This document shows, one piece after another, positions 43,601 through 56,050 of a stretch of DNA of 64,000 nucleotides. Under the pieces are notes generated by a model that did not search any database, was not told the DNA's origin, and worked only from the letters and a program-made list of their open reading frames with translations. Location: NCBI GenBank assembly GCA_033964015.1, contig CM066918.1, positions 29,860,595 to 29,924,594 of the forward strand. The letters run 5' to 3'. This DNA comes from Scolanthus callimorphus (taxonomy: Eukaryota; Cnidaria; Anthozoa; Actiniaria; Edwardsiidae). Positions within the stretch are counted from its first letter, which is position 1, and the number at the start of each line of letters is the position of its first letter. The position numbers and the translations under genes were made by a program.

Positions 43601-45591
43601 TTTTGAAGTCAAATTAATAAATATTTATGACTAAATTTAAGCGAAAGTATGAGAGAAGTAGATTGGTTATAGTGAACTCTGGCTGGCCTCTCGGCGGAAA
43701 CAGATGACAAGACGTTGAGATGACCAGACAGTGCTTATAAATACAAAAGGTGGCCAGAGCGTGAGAAAATAGGGGAACAAATATAGAGAAGCGAAATAAT
43801 AGCGAAAGTTCACTTGTTGGTTTAACTTTCCAGCGCTCTAGTTCCAAGCAATGGAAAGCCAAGAAAGAGAAAGAAAGAGTGCATTACACACAAAATACCA
43901 ATTTGGAACGAGATAAGTTAAAACTAGAATGCTACAATACATTCCAGAGATATCAAAACTTGATTAAACCTGATTAAAATCTCTACTTAGTTGAGCCCAA
44001 CAAACAACAGATATTTTACTTTGGGCTGTTCGTTTATCACAGAGGCCTTTTAAAAGTACATGCATCCCGTCTGGTTTACTATAACCCGACTGTGAGCGGT
44101 TGCCTTACTAGAGGAAATTAGGCGAACCGCCTTCCGCGTGAAATTCTAGGAGCTCTACTTGTAGTAACAATTTTTACCCTCGTAATTTAGCATAACGTAT
44201 CTGGTGGTTTGAAAGCGCGCGCATACTGGCCTGCGCTTCTTTAAACTAACGATTTTACGTGACAATAGCACAAATGTTGACGGCAAAGAAAATTAATTCC
44301 GTATTGAGCAGAATCGCACAGCAGTGGCATAGTGAAGCGATACTAGTAGAAACTCACTCGATCTCGAAATGGAAGCCACCGAAATGAGAGGCTGTTTTCA
44401 AGACAGCAAGCTCCTATTATTTAGGCAATGCCTCCCAGCAGTTCGGTGTAACTCTAATCCGAGGATGTGATGGGGCCGAGGCAAAGGTTAAAAAGGTTCT
44501 AAGTATGCAGTCGATTATTAGAGACTCGTCATCTCTCACCTACTGAGGCGTGTGGATAATTCTTTCAGATGAATAAATACACATGTTGGGAACACTAGAG
44601 AGCCATAGAAAAAAAAAGGAAAAAGGTCAAAAATGTTCGCGGGCAAGTAATATACTGCAAGACTATTATAATATCGAGAATTGTTTCTGGAGGTGTGCGG
44701 CGAGGGAGGGGTCATAGACAGACATTCATGAACATTGGCAAACACGACGCCGCAAGTTTAATTTCCCCATGTGGGCAATGCATTCTTTTTGCTAGCGCAT
44801 GCGCAAATAATGTTTACAGATTAATGGTACATTTGGAGTCATTTTCAAACATCCATTTCATAAGGACCTTCATCATACAAAGCCACAAAGCTAGTGGCAA
44901 GGGGAATTTGCAAAACGCGGTAAAATGATGGATGCGATATCAATGACGTCTAAATAATAACGGAATTTTGATACTCCCAAATGGAAACATTAATATCCAG
45001 ACACATTGATTCTCGAAAGTGTTTTAATTTCGCTTTAAAACTGCTTTTAACAGTGACGCATTTTATAATTAGTATTTATTTTTTATTTACCTTGACATTT
45101 ACCCGAAACATTTTAATTTTTCTTATTTCAATAAACTGAAGTGTAAATTTGTAGTTTAAGTGTTATAATGCGCAGTTGAAAATGTATATTGATAACTGCG
45201 CACTATAAGTGCAATTTATTATTATTATTATTATATTATTATTATTATAAAATGTCATTTTTCAGGATACCTATTTTTTTTTTGCCAGCAAAGATGACAT
45301 GCAAAAATATTTTCCAGCAAGACGTTCCCTTGAACATTTGCCAGCCAGCAGGGAATTAACCGGGAGGGAAAAAGGGCGAGGAAACAGGTTTTCTGAGGAA
45401 CAGGTTTGTGTGTGTCGTGATGATATGAATTTTATCTTCGAGAGGTAAAGACAATATTTCACAATTGAACACAGCGACTGAGAAAACTATCTTCTTTAAC
45501 ACGAGAATTCAGCGTGTGCGCTGGATCCCGGGCCGCTCGTGAGCGCGCGATTGCGATTGGTGGATTCTGGACCGCTAAAATAAAACATTAA
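40604..45591. other. Intergenic stretch, no gene seen
   Basis: Begins with the ephrin 5' flank and presumed promoter. The remainder has only short frames without domains or convincing splice pairs. A trinucleotide ATT microsatellite lies at about 45216-45248. Confidence 0.45.
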
Positions 45592-45746
45592 TTCTATAAA
45601 ATGTTTTACTTGACTCCTAGATTAGTTCCTGGTTGTCTGACATTACATCGTCGTCCAACGGACGCGGCCAGCATGATTACACCATCTATAATATACTTTA
45701 CTAAGTCAAATGAACAACTGTACTCGAACTAGTTCTCTAAGGCCTA

Positions 45747-45877
45747 AGGGCATACGTCGAATTAGGGTCGCGTCGATTACATTTTTTTCAAAAGATACCG
45801 ACTCTTTACACTTTCAAATAACAAATTATCTATGCTTTTAAATGCATTCGACGCGACTCTAATTCGACGACTGCCCT
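45747..45877. mobile_element. 131-bp MITE with 7-bp target duplication (copy 1)
   Basis: Terminal inverted repeats of about 30 bp start AGGGCATACGTCGAATTAG and, from the other end, AGGGCA(T/G)TCGTCGAATTAG. AGGCCTA flanks both sides (45740-45746 and 45878-45884). Confidence 0.8.
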
Positions 45878-45976
45878 AGGCCTAAGGTTATTACATCCAC
45901 CTTGCTTGGGTGTAGTACTCTGGGATTCTTGAATGCTTTTATTGCATGCTTGAAGTTTTTTTTATATTCCGTCGAG

Positions 45977-46286
45977 TTAGGTTTTGCCATCACTGATCAG
46001 TTTAACAATAGAAGCTTTTAAAGGGCCATACTGCCTAGCATTTCCTGCAGACAAGCTCTTAAGGCTGTACACCTGCCACGCCCCTGCCATCCTACACAAA
46101 CTGCACATGATAATCGCTTGGGAGTAGGCCGCGTGATCCATGCGATCATCACAGAGCTGCTTGTCTTTGCGCTTGGCCTCGTAAAACTTGAGGCTTGGGT
46201 TTTTGTAAGCTGAAATGTTTGGTGAATTCCACGCACTTAGAGTGAAGAATAATTTGTTGACATGTGCAGGTAAGCGTTTGAGCCTT
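45977..46286 (-). pseudogene. Duplicated 3' part of the TerD exon
   Basis: This is the same coding sequence as 46671-46980, from the KRLPAHVNK region to the stop, but it is cut off upstream by the duplication junction, so it has no acceptor site or start. It lies downstream of the intact terminal exon and its poly(A) signal. Confidence 0.85.
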
Positions 46287-46440
46287 CTATAAAATGTTTT
46301 ACTTGACTCCTAGATTAGTTCCTGGTTGTCTGACATTACATCGTCGTCCAACGGACGCGGCCAGCATGATTACACCATCTATAATATACTTTACTAAGTC
46401 AAAATGAACAACTGTACTCGAACTAGTTCTCTAAGGCCTA

Positions 46441-46571
46441 AGGGCATACGTCGAATTAGGGTCGCGTCGATTACATTTTTTTCAAAAGATACCGACTCTT
46501 TACACTTTCAAATAACAAATTATCTATGCTTTTAAATGCATTCGACGCGACTCTAATTCGACGAATGCCCT
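46441..46571. mobile_element. 131-bp MITE with 7-bp target duplication (copy 2)
   Basis: Second copy of the element at 45747-45877, carried along in the tandem duplication; flanked by AGGCCTA on both sides. Confidence 0.8.
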
Positions 46572-46631
46572 AGGCCTAAGGTTATTACATCCACCTTGCT
46601 TGGGTGTAGTACTCTGGGATTCTTGAATGCT

Positions 46632-46637
46632 TTTATT
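46632..46637 (-). terminator. Polyadenylation signal AATAAA of the TerD gene
   Basis: Minus-strand GCAATAAAAGC begins about 34 bases after the stop codon of the RING-Ubl-TerD gene. Confidence 0.6.
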
Positions 46638-46670
46638 GCATGCTTGAAGTTTTTTTTATATTCCGTCGAG

Positions 46671-49600
46671 TTAGGTTTTGCCATCACTGATCAGTTTAAC
46701 AATAGAAGCTTTTAAAGGGCCATACTGCCTAGCATTTCCTGCAGACAAGCTCTTAAGGCTGTACACCTGCCACGCCCCTGCCATCCTACACAAACTGCAC
46801 ATGATAATCGCTTGGGAGTAGGCCGCGTGATCCATGCGATCATCACAGAGCTGCTTGTCTTTGCGCTTGGCCTCGTAAAACTTGAGGCTTGGGTTTTTGT
46901 AAGCTGAAATGTTTGGTGAATTCCACGCACTTAGAGTGAAGAATAATTTGTTGACATGTGCAGGTAAGCGTTTGAGCCTTACGTTAATTGTGTGATGACC
47001 AATACGCTTTCTGTCATCCATGACATCACCAGAATGGTAAACAGACCCGGGGGATGTTTGACATTGCGTGTGACGGTAGTCTAGTACTTCTACAAACTGG
47101 TGACCACAGTAGAGTAGCACTGAAGCATCAAGGTAGTCCACATGCCTGTTCACTGGATATCCCCAGAACAGATCGAATATGACTTCATCAAATGTCTCCG
47201 GGATGCTGTATAAAATGACGATTAGGCTTATGGTGGCGAATGGTTTCACACCAAAAGTTTGAAGATTTGCAGCCCCAGAGCCAACATGCTCCTAGAAAAA
47301 AAATTATTAAATTTATAATCAGATGAGAAGCGTGTTTTAGGGGTTCATTGAGCCAGGGGATCAACGCTTACAGTTCATACAGTGTTCTAGTATCACATTA
47401 TCTGAATATTAACGATCCAACGTTGGAGATGTAGCATTGTGATTTTCGATACAAATTGTAATCTGTAATCCGCTAAAGCGTGACAAAGTTGACAAAGGTC
47501 ATCTAGCTTTTGAGAGTTTTGTGAGATGACTTGTTTGTAATATGATTCCGTTTTTAGAAAGGATAAGAGAAGAGACAAGTAATTAATAAAGAAAGCGAAC
47601 TCTACACTATACTCGTTGGATCTACTAAAACACTAACATTAAACGGGCAACATATTTGCCGTGAATTAGACACTAGAGAGATTACTAAACACATGATTAG
47701 TTTAAACGGTGTTTAGTTTGGTCATCCTCGCAATTTGAAATCAAACTGAGTGTTAACTTAGTCAAGCCCGTAGCCATGGGGGGCTCCGGGGGTGCGCAAG
47801 CACCCACCCACGCGACAAAAAGGTCCACATTGGTACACAGTAAATAAAACACTTATATTATACTTGCTTTTTCTAAAGCATTTTGACTAGCGGTTTCTCA
47901 ATAAAAAACACATTCATACCATATTGGTACGCTTTTTCTTGATTAGCAGCCCCCCACAAAAATCCCTGGCTACGGGCCTGTTAGTACAATAGCTTAAAAG
48001 GTTAAGTCATAACGTACATCTGGTAAGGGAATCACGTTCTGCATGGGGAGCCAATTGTTACATTTCTTGCCTTCCTATTGGGAATGTACCAATCGTGCAT
48101 ATAACGCCAATGTTTGGACCTCTTCAGTCCATTGCTGTACCTGGGAAATAAGCTATATCTCTGAGGTAGGTAAAGGAGGGCTAAACTCGGCTAGACATAA
48201 TAGTTCTCAGCCCACAATGGTTTTACATGTCTTGGTTCTCAAGTTTCCAGAGGAGCTAAAATGTGCTGTTTTGGTTTGAGTTTGGAATGTTTACTTTTTT
48301 TTACCTTCAGCTCTTTATCCATATACAGCAACCTTTGCTTGTGGGGCTGGACCTTCAACTTTGTATGTATCTCACTCTTCAAGTTACTGATTGTCATTAG
48401 TGGTCTATAAGGTATCACCGTAGTCTCTCCACCAATCATTTCTATTGTTAGCATGGCCTTAGTCCCAGCGTTCATCCCTGCTTCTTCACGTTCTGGATCT
48501 GGGGCCTCAACTTCAGGGAACAGTCGTTTGAGTGTGACCAGCATATCCTGGTACTGGGGACTTGTGAGGGGTACATTTTCATCACATTCTGGACAGCACT
48601 GTTTGGCAGCTACATGCTGAGTGACACACTAAACAATAACACTAGAGCTCATTAAGATGATGATTGACAAATATGTAGTGATATCAAGGCTTTTGTCTGT
48701 TTTCTAGAAAGAGGTGTGAAGCAGCTATGGCGTTATAGAGCAGAATTTGTATAACTTTGAAAAGTGCCACAGGTGCGGTACTGTGACACAGTGCGGTACT
48801 GTCGTGGTCGAGGCACGGAACCTGACCTGCTGTAGATATGGAATGAAATTGCGTAGTCGTGGCACGGTCACAGTCACAGTGTGGCACAACCTTGTCGTGC
48901 CACTTTTCATAGTCATACAAAATCTGCTCTATGGCTACACGTAAAAGCAGAAAATACACTAGTATTCCTTCATTTGGAGGTGGGGTCAGCCCTGTGCACT
49001 GCATCCATCCCCCCTCTTTTTTTTTGGGGGGGGGGCTTACATACCTCTTATTTCCCATACAATCACTGTATTTTTCACAGGAAATTTCAAGGGTGGGGTT
49101 TCTTTGGAAAATTTCCTCCATGTTGAGGCTATGGATAAATTTCTGGAATTACACAATGCAGGTACAAAATATCAAGGACCCTCAAATAGCTTTCATATGC
49201 CTTGCATTGTAGTCTAGTTGGTAGAGGAGGTCCACAGGCACCCCCCAGAACTAGTAACGAGGCATATAAAAGAATATAATAAAAAAAACTGGCAAAATGG
49301 GCCGTGGGACACTTTTTGGAGCTGTTAACATCTAAAACCAGTTTCTAGACATCCTAAGGATTCCAAAAAAGTATGTCTCGTTACTAGTTCCGGGGGTACT
49401 CGTGGACCCCCTCTACTGACTAGACTATTGGCATGCGCTGCGAAGATGTGATTGAGGCAGTCACTTGATGGGACTTTCTACTCACCCTCATACATTGCAA
49501 AGGTGCATGCACACACTTGTCTGTGATGGGCTCAGTTGGGAACTCTCTGCGCAGCTTGTTCACTTTACAGATCTCACACTTCATCCTTAAAATGGAATAT

Positions 49601-51552
49601 AGATGCACACTGATTACCAAATGAATCACCATGTCATTAGGCAGCCTTAAATGATATAAAGATACTTTACATCCTGGCAAGCACCTTCCCAAGATATAAA
49701 CCTTTTTCGTTTGATGACATCATCAATTATGTCATGCCACGTGACTATGCAGTTGCACCCCCCTTGCCACTTAGACAACTTCCCCCAAGTTCGGCTGTCT
49801 GAGGTTCATCCCTTCCTAAGATATAAACCTTTGGGTTGCCTGTGTGGTGCCTGACGAAAGCACAAACCAGAAGTCCATCACAAAACAGGTTGATGCATTA
49901 CACTTTTGTGTTGTTTCCTTTCCTCCTGCATGTAGCTATGGGGCTCGGCTATCATTGAATATGTTGAAAAATCAGGGAGATTGGATGCTTTAAGCTGGAG
50001 ACTGGGAGATTTGATAAAAAACCTGGAAACTTTGGGAAAACCTGGAGAGTTGACAGGTATGGGCAAGGTCTGTATGAAAACTTTCCAGCATGTGGAAACT
50101 GCCGGCTCGTTGAAGGATCCAAATTTATTTGAAAGAAACAGTCAAGTCAAACCAACAGACCATAAACTAGACAAGCACAACCAACAGAGAACTTTGAAAC
50201 TTTTTTGACTTTTTGGAGAGCATGCAGCCCTAAAAAATAGGGAAAAACGCAATCAAGATTTGCAATTCGGGTTCCCTCTGCTGGGATCACATGTCACATG
50301 CACTGCCTCCCTTGGGAATTGACTCTATGAATATTAGTCCAGTCCCTGAACTCTGCTTTGCGACTCCGCTGTCGCCTGTGGTCGCCGAAAGGAGAGTCCA
50401 GAAACCTTTGTATGCGCATGCGCTATAGATCTGACCAAGAACTTGTTTTTTTTTGTTAGTGTGCATGATCCAAATACCGTTGTCGGAAATGAATTTTGTC
50501 TATCAAGATAGGATGCCTTTGTCATCGTAACCACGAAAATTCAACAGACAATCTCCGACAGCGGTATTTGGATCATGCACACTACCAAAAACCCAAAGGT
50601 CTTGGTCAGATCAAGCGCATGCGCATACAAGGTTTCTGGACTCTCCTTTCGGCGCCGGGTTTCGGCGACAACAGGCAAACAACCGAGCCGCGAAGGAGTG
50701 TTCAGGGACTGGACTAATGAATATCAGTCCGAAGAAAGTTCATTAACTACGAACTGTGGCGTGAAAATACGCTATTTTCCTTTCAACCTCTGGCAAAACA
50801 AATGGCGTAGTGCTAAAGATAATTAATATCTAGTACTTGTTGGGTGCCGAATTTGGTGGAATTTCGGGGAAGTGCCAAATTAGGTACTAGTGGCACTTTT
50901 AAGCCCCTAAAAAGTATGAAGAGGACCCATGGAATTTCAGCACATAGAATTTCTAATAGTCTCCACTCTCTTGATCACTATATACTAAATCGACTATATG
51001 TAGCCGAGTTGCTAGAGTGAAACTCTAATAACTCTTGGAGCATTTGCACTGTTTGCAAGCAGATTCATTAACTGTTGAACTGTATTATCGAGGTGAATAA
51101 ATCAAGTCTTACTTTAGGTTGTTCCACTCGTGGTTTTTAGTCCAGAGAAGTCTCTACAACGATGCCTGCCTTGGTTTAGATTACAAAACGGTTTTTATGG
51201 TAGTCGCGTGATTTTCCGAGAACTGATTTACATACAATGCTTCCGCCCCCCTCCCGCTGGCGTGCACTCCATATTTGGTCAAACTGGTGCAATATTTCAC
51301 AGAAATGCTTCTCTCGGCCGCCACGCCGCCCACAAGCTCTGGAGAGACGACACGATGAGGCTGCTCCAAGCAAGGGCTAAGCGATTCTTTAGATAAAAGC
51401 CAAGATCTTGAGCTACAATGTAGTCTTCAGAAGAAAACGTAAGTCTAAAACTTTCATCTCGTGTTTGCTTTACGGCATTACCGGCATAATTCATTAATGC
51501 GCCCTTGCGAGGCAAGATAGGTCTCGAGGACGGTGTCGGTCTCGAGTTCCAT
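46671..51552 (-). CDS. RING finger - ubiquitin-like - TerD domain protein, four exons
   Basis: Exons 51552-51482, 49585-49486, 48628-48305 and 47291-46671; all junctions are GT-AG with consistent phase, and 1116 nt gives 371 residues. Residues 27-72 hold a full set of RING ligands: CEIC (27, 30), C48-V-H50, C55-M-R-C58 and CPEC (69, 72), with a slightly long H-x4-C gap. About 116-195 is a ubiquitin-like fold (LKSEIHTKLKV, QRLLYMDKELK, then GVKPFATISLIVILY across the third intron). About 197-365 is a TerD domain (YLDASVLL, HSGDV, LFFTLSAWNSP, NPSLKFYE). TerD proteins are best known from bacterial tellurite and stress-resistance operons. A ubiquitin-ligase role is inferred from the RING. The 3' half of the last exon is duplicated downstream. 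Confidence 0.85.
48727..48938. repeat. MITE in intron 2 of the TerD gene
   Basis: ATAGAGCAGAATTTGTATAA at the left and ACAAAATCTGCTCTAT at the right are inverted, extending inward through GAAAAGTG/CACTTTTC. The interior repeats GTGCGGTACTGT twice. Confidence 0.7.
48990..49158. repeat. Truncated family B MITE
   Basis: Keeps the interior CCATACAATCACTGTATTTT and the right end CTGGAATTACACAATG; the left end is replaced by runs of T and G. Confidence 0.5.
49586..51481. other. Intron 1 of the TerD gene
   Basis: Contains the inverted-repeat element at 50335-50716 and, at 49700-49830, a stretch like the TGACGTCA-rich satellite at 53774-54670 (TTTGATGACATCATCAATTA, ATGCCACGTGAC). No other feature. 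Confidence 0.5.
50335..50716. mobile_element. 382-bp long-TIR element with 8-bp target duplication
   Basis: Starts TAGTCCAGTCCCTGAAC and ends with its reverse complement; the inverted arms run about 140 bp and share GGAGAGTCCAGAAACCTT and GTGCATGATCCAAATACCG. ATGAATAT flanks both sides (50327-50334 and 50717-50724). An 8-bp duplication and TAG ends fit a non-autonomous hAT element. Confidence 0.85.
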
Positions 51553-52730
51553 GCGTGAAGACAGAGCGGAAATGACCTGTTTAGATCACTAAATTTCAAA
51601 TAATAAGGTCAGGTTAACTCAGATAAGCTTGAATTTTTGCATACAGACTCCTTGTCTTATTAGAAACAAAATATCAAAAATGACTTTTTTCTAATGGATC
51701 CGTCTTTGAGATATTAGGCTTTAAACATTGGTTTCTGTGCCATTTTATGGGAGAATTAGTATTTTGATCAGGAATTATGCAAACTTTGCTCAATCATATC
51801 TAAAATTCATGTTCTTCAAATTTCTTGAAAATTTGGAATTATGCTTTTGGTCATAGAAACTCTTTGTATAGGGAATCTTGAGCTTATATATTGAAATATG
51901 ACAAAGTTAGACATTTCATTTTTGGTCATTTCCGCTCTGTCATGCGTGAATGAACTCAGATCATACCGAGAAAGCCAATATTTATGAAGGCATGTAATGT
52001 TTGCCAGTGTCTATTTTAGCCTTCCTAAGCAAACAACAGTTTTCCAAGTTCTAGGGTCCAACCAGGTCTGTGGCTTCAAATAAAGCACTAATATAGCGGA
52101 GCTCCCGCGGCGCCGAAGGCGCCCTCGTAGCGAAGCCCCATAGTTGCATGCAGGAAAAAAAGGAAACAAAAGAAAAGTGTATATGCATCGATCTTGATTT
52201 TCAAGGACTTCCAGGGGCGTTTTCCATTTGACAAAAATTTCTAGTTCAAGTTTTTTTCTGTGGACAAATGGAGCAACAGTTCAAACCAAAAAATCATGTG
52301 AAGGTCTCCACTGGGAATCGACATAGGCTGGAAGGATGCTTTCCATTTACTAGAAATTTTCTCTAATACTGGTTGGACATCAAATGGGAAGCATCTTTTC
52401 AGGCATATCAAAAATACCCTGAACAAAACCATCTTTTTTATAATGCTCATGGCCATAACCAAATTTGGAAGTACCTTATTTGGAAGTGACGGTAGTTCCC
52501 CTTCTGATAAGAATTTTGGTGAAATTTTTTTTAGCAACTTGATTTTTTATTCATTCTCCATGTTGGATCTAGCTTAGTAGCCAGGCCAGATCTATTTTGA
52601 GCATCGACAGGGAACCCGCGCGACTCGCCCCAGTCCCCTTATAGCCATTTTGCAAAACAACGGCTTATTTTTGATATGGAAATAACCGGGAATGATGTAA
52701 ATTGGAAAGCAATTTCCCAAAAGTTTCGAA
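51553..52730. other. 5' flank of the TerD gene
   Basis: Non-coding. CAGAGCGGAAATGACC near 51563 and its exact inverse near 51926 form a 16-bp inverted repeat. Presumed promoter region; no core element stands out. Confidence 0.4.
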
Positions 52731-53152
52731 ATTGTGTGGTTCCAGAAAATATCCATACCCCCTCCATGGAAGGGTGTTTAAAAGCGACCCCCCACCCCTC
52801 TGGAATTTCCAAGGAAAAATGCAGTATTTGTATGGAAATGATCAGGTAAATTGTCCCCCCCCTCCCACCCCACCCCTCCGGGAATTTCCATTGTGTGTTT
52901 CCAAAAATATCCATACCCCCCCCCCCCCCCCCCACGGAAGGGTGTTGAGAAATGACCCCCCCCCCCCCCCCCCCCTCCCTTCTGGAATTACCAAAGAAAA
53001 TTACAGTATTTGTATGGAAAAGGTCAGGTTAATTGACCCCCCCACCCCTCTGGAATTTCCAATCCCTTCTTTAGGGGATGTATGGATATTTTTTGGAAAC
53101 ACACATTGCCCTTCCGTAAAGGAAGGTATGGATAATTTCTGAAACCACACAT
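52731..53152. repeat. Nested family B MITEs with long C runs
   Basis: An outer copy (ends ATTGTGTGGTTCCAGAAA and TTTCTGAAACCACACATT) is interrupted by an inner copy at about 52891-53107 (TTTCCAAAAATATCCATACC and its inverse). C runs of about 18-20 at 52918 and 52957 make this stretch hard to assemble. Confidence 0.6.
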
Positions 53153-53773
53153 TTCCAGGTTCTGGGGTAAGCTCAAAAGGTTGTCCCAAATTTCCAAATC
53201 TTTTTCTTGGGTTTGGCACTTTCCATTTGACTTCTAACAGAAAATTCTGGGATTTTTTGTCAATTGGAAAGCGCCCCAGTTGTTCATGTGTCTGTTGTCC
53301 CGGTGATATAAAAACTTGTAAAAATATATATATCTCAGAAAGGGATATCAGGCTAAGCTGTCAACCTGTCAATCTTAGTGATACAGAGGGTTGGATTTCA
53401 TGGGACTTCACTCAGGGCTTCATTCGTAGCTTTGGTATTTTCTAAAACATAGGCCCAAACATTTTGACCTCATTGAATTCAGGCCCAAGAAATCATGACC
53501 CTCCCGACAAAGAGAGCCCCAAAAATGTAGCCCTCCACCCAGCTGTACTCAGACCCCCTTATGTAACTTGAGGGGAGCGGTCCTATAAAATGTACACTTC
53601 ATTTGTCCATGGCACCTACAGATTGTTATAAAAAAAACAATGAACATTGACAAACCCGACTCTTGTACAGGAAATGGACAAAATAATTTTCTGCTTCGGA
53701 TTTTAAGGATGAAGTGTAGCAAGAAAAAAATCAAAGGCACAGAGTGCCTCTGTGAAATGTGGATACCTTTTGT
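53153..53773. other. Non-coding stretch, nothing recognised
   Basis: No supported feature. Confidence 0.4.
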
Positions 53774-54670
53774 CCAAGTTTGGTCATTTGGTGATGTTCC
53801 CTCCCCTCAATTTTTATAGTTGCGATGACACCTTGGTGTTGCACCTCTCATGCCTCGAAGATCAATTTACCTAGTGTTTAGTCACCTAGCGATGCTCCGT
53901 TCTTGGTATTTTTCTATTTTGATGATGCCATCAATGACAACATGCCACGTGACAATGGTGTTGGGCCATTTTGCCACGAAATAACTTTATCCAAGTTTGG
54001 TCATCTAGCGACGTTCCCTTCTTGAGATATTAATTTTTCTAGTTTTGATGATGTCATTGATGACGTCATGTCATGTGACTTTGGCATTGCACGTGCATTG
54101 CACGTTAGGTCAGCTAGCGAAGTTTTGATAACGTCATCGATGACGTCATGCATGACCTTCGTGTTGCACTTTCCATGCCTCAAATATAACTTTACCCAAG
54201 TTTGGTCACTTAGCGATGTTCCTTTTCTGGCAATATCATTTTTTTTTCTATTTTTGAGGACATCATTGATGAAGTCATGCCACTTGAGCATGGTGCTGGA
54301 CCCCCTTGCCACGAAGCATATCAATCATTTTCATTTTTCCTGAATGCATTTTGGAGGACTGGGTTGAGTCACACACAGGCTAAATTAACATGGTTACCAT
54401 TCCAGATCGAGAACAGATCGAGAACTCAAGTCTCTGTGATTCCTGCAAAAAAGTGTGAATGTAAAATTTATCATTCAAAAATTCACAGTTTTCTTGCTAT
54501 ATTGCCGAAATTCTTATCAAAAGAGGATCTCCTATCACTTCCTTATAAAGTAAATGATTCCAAATATGGCATGGGCCGTGAGGTGTTGAAACAATTTTCA
54601 TCAGGGATTGTTTGATATGATAACTTTATCCAAGTTTGGTTACCAAGCGATGTTTCTTTCCTAAGATATT
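53774..54670. repeat. Degenerate satellite with TGACGTCA palindromes
   Basis: Recurring blocks of CCAAGTTTGGTCA...TAGCGATGTTCC followed by GATGATGTCATTGATGACGT and ATGCCACGTGAC, at irregular spacing of about 80-120 bp (anchors near 53774, 53991, 54195 and 54630). Exact TGACGTCA occurs at 54061 and 54141. Related sequence is at 49700-49830 and 55070-55160. Confidence 0.75.
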
Positions 54671-55171
54671 AAATTTTTTGTATCGAGCAACACTTGAGTC
54701 ATGAGCAGTGACATTTGGCCCCCCACAATAACTCGTGTTTACGCTTCGCATATCCACAATTAAAAAACAGGCGTAAAATTACAATTCAATTTCGGGAAAC
54801 ATGAAATTTCCCAAAGAAAATTTGCTGGTGAGGCTTTGCGGGTACCTTTCCAGATGAAGTAGCCTAGTGCTTTGGAATAGCTGTTTCAAATAGCCTTTTG
54901 GATCGCAGATTACTTTTAAAATATTATTATCTGGCATCCAAAAAATTGTGACCCTCCCCCAAATGTTCAGACAAAAAATTATGACCCTCCCAAAATTTGC
55001 GGCCAAAAAATTGTGGCCCTCCCCCCCAAATTTACTGGCCCTCCCCCCCAGTAATAAATGACCGCTCCCTTATTTGATGACATCATCAATGATGTCACAC
55101 TACATGTACGCTACCATACATCTGTTTCATTCCCCGCACCACTTTGGCTAAGTTTTAGCATCTTCCCTCAT
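54671..55171. other. Non-coding stretch, repeat-like
   Basis: Short repeated words such as AAAATTGTGACCCTCCC at 54945-55040 and a trailing piece of the satellite. No gene. Confidence 0.4.
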
Positions 55172-56050
55172 TCACTTAGCTAACTTACATGATGAAAAAA
55201 AAATGTTGTGACAGAAATCATTCCATAAGTGCTTGTTAATTGTTATATGAGAAGTTAATAAGCCGATCCAGGTGTCTCGACCAGTTCCATTCACACCAAA
55301 ACGTGTACAATCCCATGAGCTCCTTGTTTGAACAGTTTCTGAAGCGACTTGTTGGCATTTGTCAAGTTTTGTTGTTGTAGCTCTCTGAATGCTGTGCTCC
55401 TGGAAGAAAGTCATTTCCACTATTAAAATCTTCATCTCTCTCTCGTCTACAGCACCAGGTCGGGTCTTTGTGGCGTTTTACTTTCTCAACCTAAGCTTAA
55501 AATTCCACATCAGTTTCACTCCATTTCCTTCCCGTACCTGCCTCTTTGAACACCTCTCATGGAACCATTTACTTGTGTTTGGGAGTATTTCCTTCTCTAC
55601 TACCCAAGCAACTGCCACGGCCATTAAAGCGCTGTTGTGCCTCCGAAGGTATTCAGTGTCTACTAAGACCTCGCATCCCACTAGCAGATATTAGACTGTT
55701 TCTTCGAACTTTCCACATAAACTGCATCTTCCTTCCTCTACGTCTAATCCTCTCATAGTTTTCCACTTCTTGATGTTAATCATCTACTCTAGCATGCTCA
55801 TAACGCTTGCTATCGTCTGTGATGTTGCAGTTGCATCAAGCTAAGAATAGTCTTGAAAGGCCGGCCAATTTTTTTTATCTCTTTTATGACTCCGATGTGC
55901 TTTTTACTGATCACAAAGGGACGCACCTCCTGGGCCCTCTTCTTAAGTTCTTCTTGGATAAGCCATCCATTGCTGCAACCCCGTTTTCCTCTCCTCTTCC
56001 CAAAACTCTGCAAATGTTTCCATACTTGAGAGATCCTCTTTGAAGGTCTT
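55172..56050 (-). pseudogene. Decayed non-LTR retrotransposon (LINE) 3' part
   Basis: Three successive minus-strand frames (56013-55810, 55681-55478, 55435-55172), with the stretch between the first two, read as the region after the RT domain of a LINE: a C-x2-C finger (RCSLCGKFEET) before CEVLVDTEYLRRHN, then KLMWNFKLRLRK and VEMTFFQEHSIQ with a final Lys-rich helix. They are separated by stops and frameshifts, so the element is dead and 5'-truncated. The identification rests on my memory of this common invertebrate RT tail. Confidence 0.6.

Larger units (their letters stand above)
45592..46980. repeat. Near-identical ~694-bp tandem duplication
   Basis: 45592-46286 and 46285-46980 match with one substitution (CTGCCC against ATGCCC) and one inserted A. 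Each copy holds a 131-bp MITE, the polyadenylation signal and the 3' half of the TerD exon. The second copy is joined to the rest of the gene; the first is a downstream duplicate. Confidence 0.95.
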
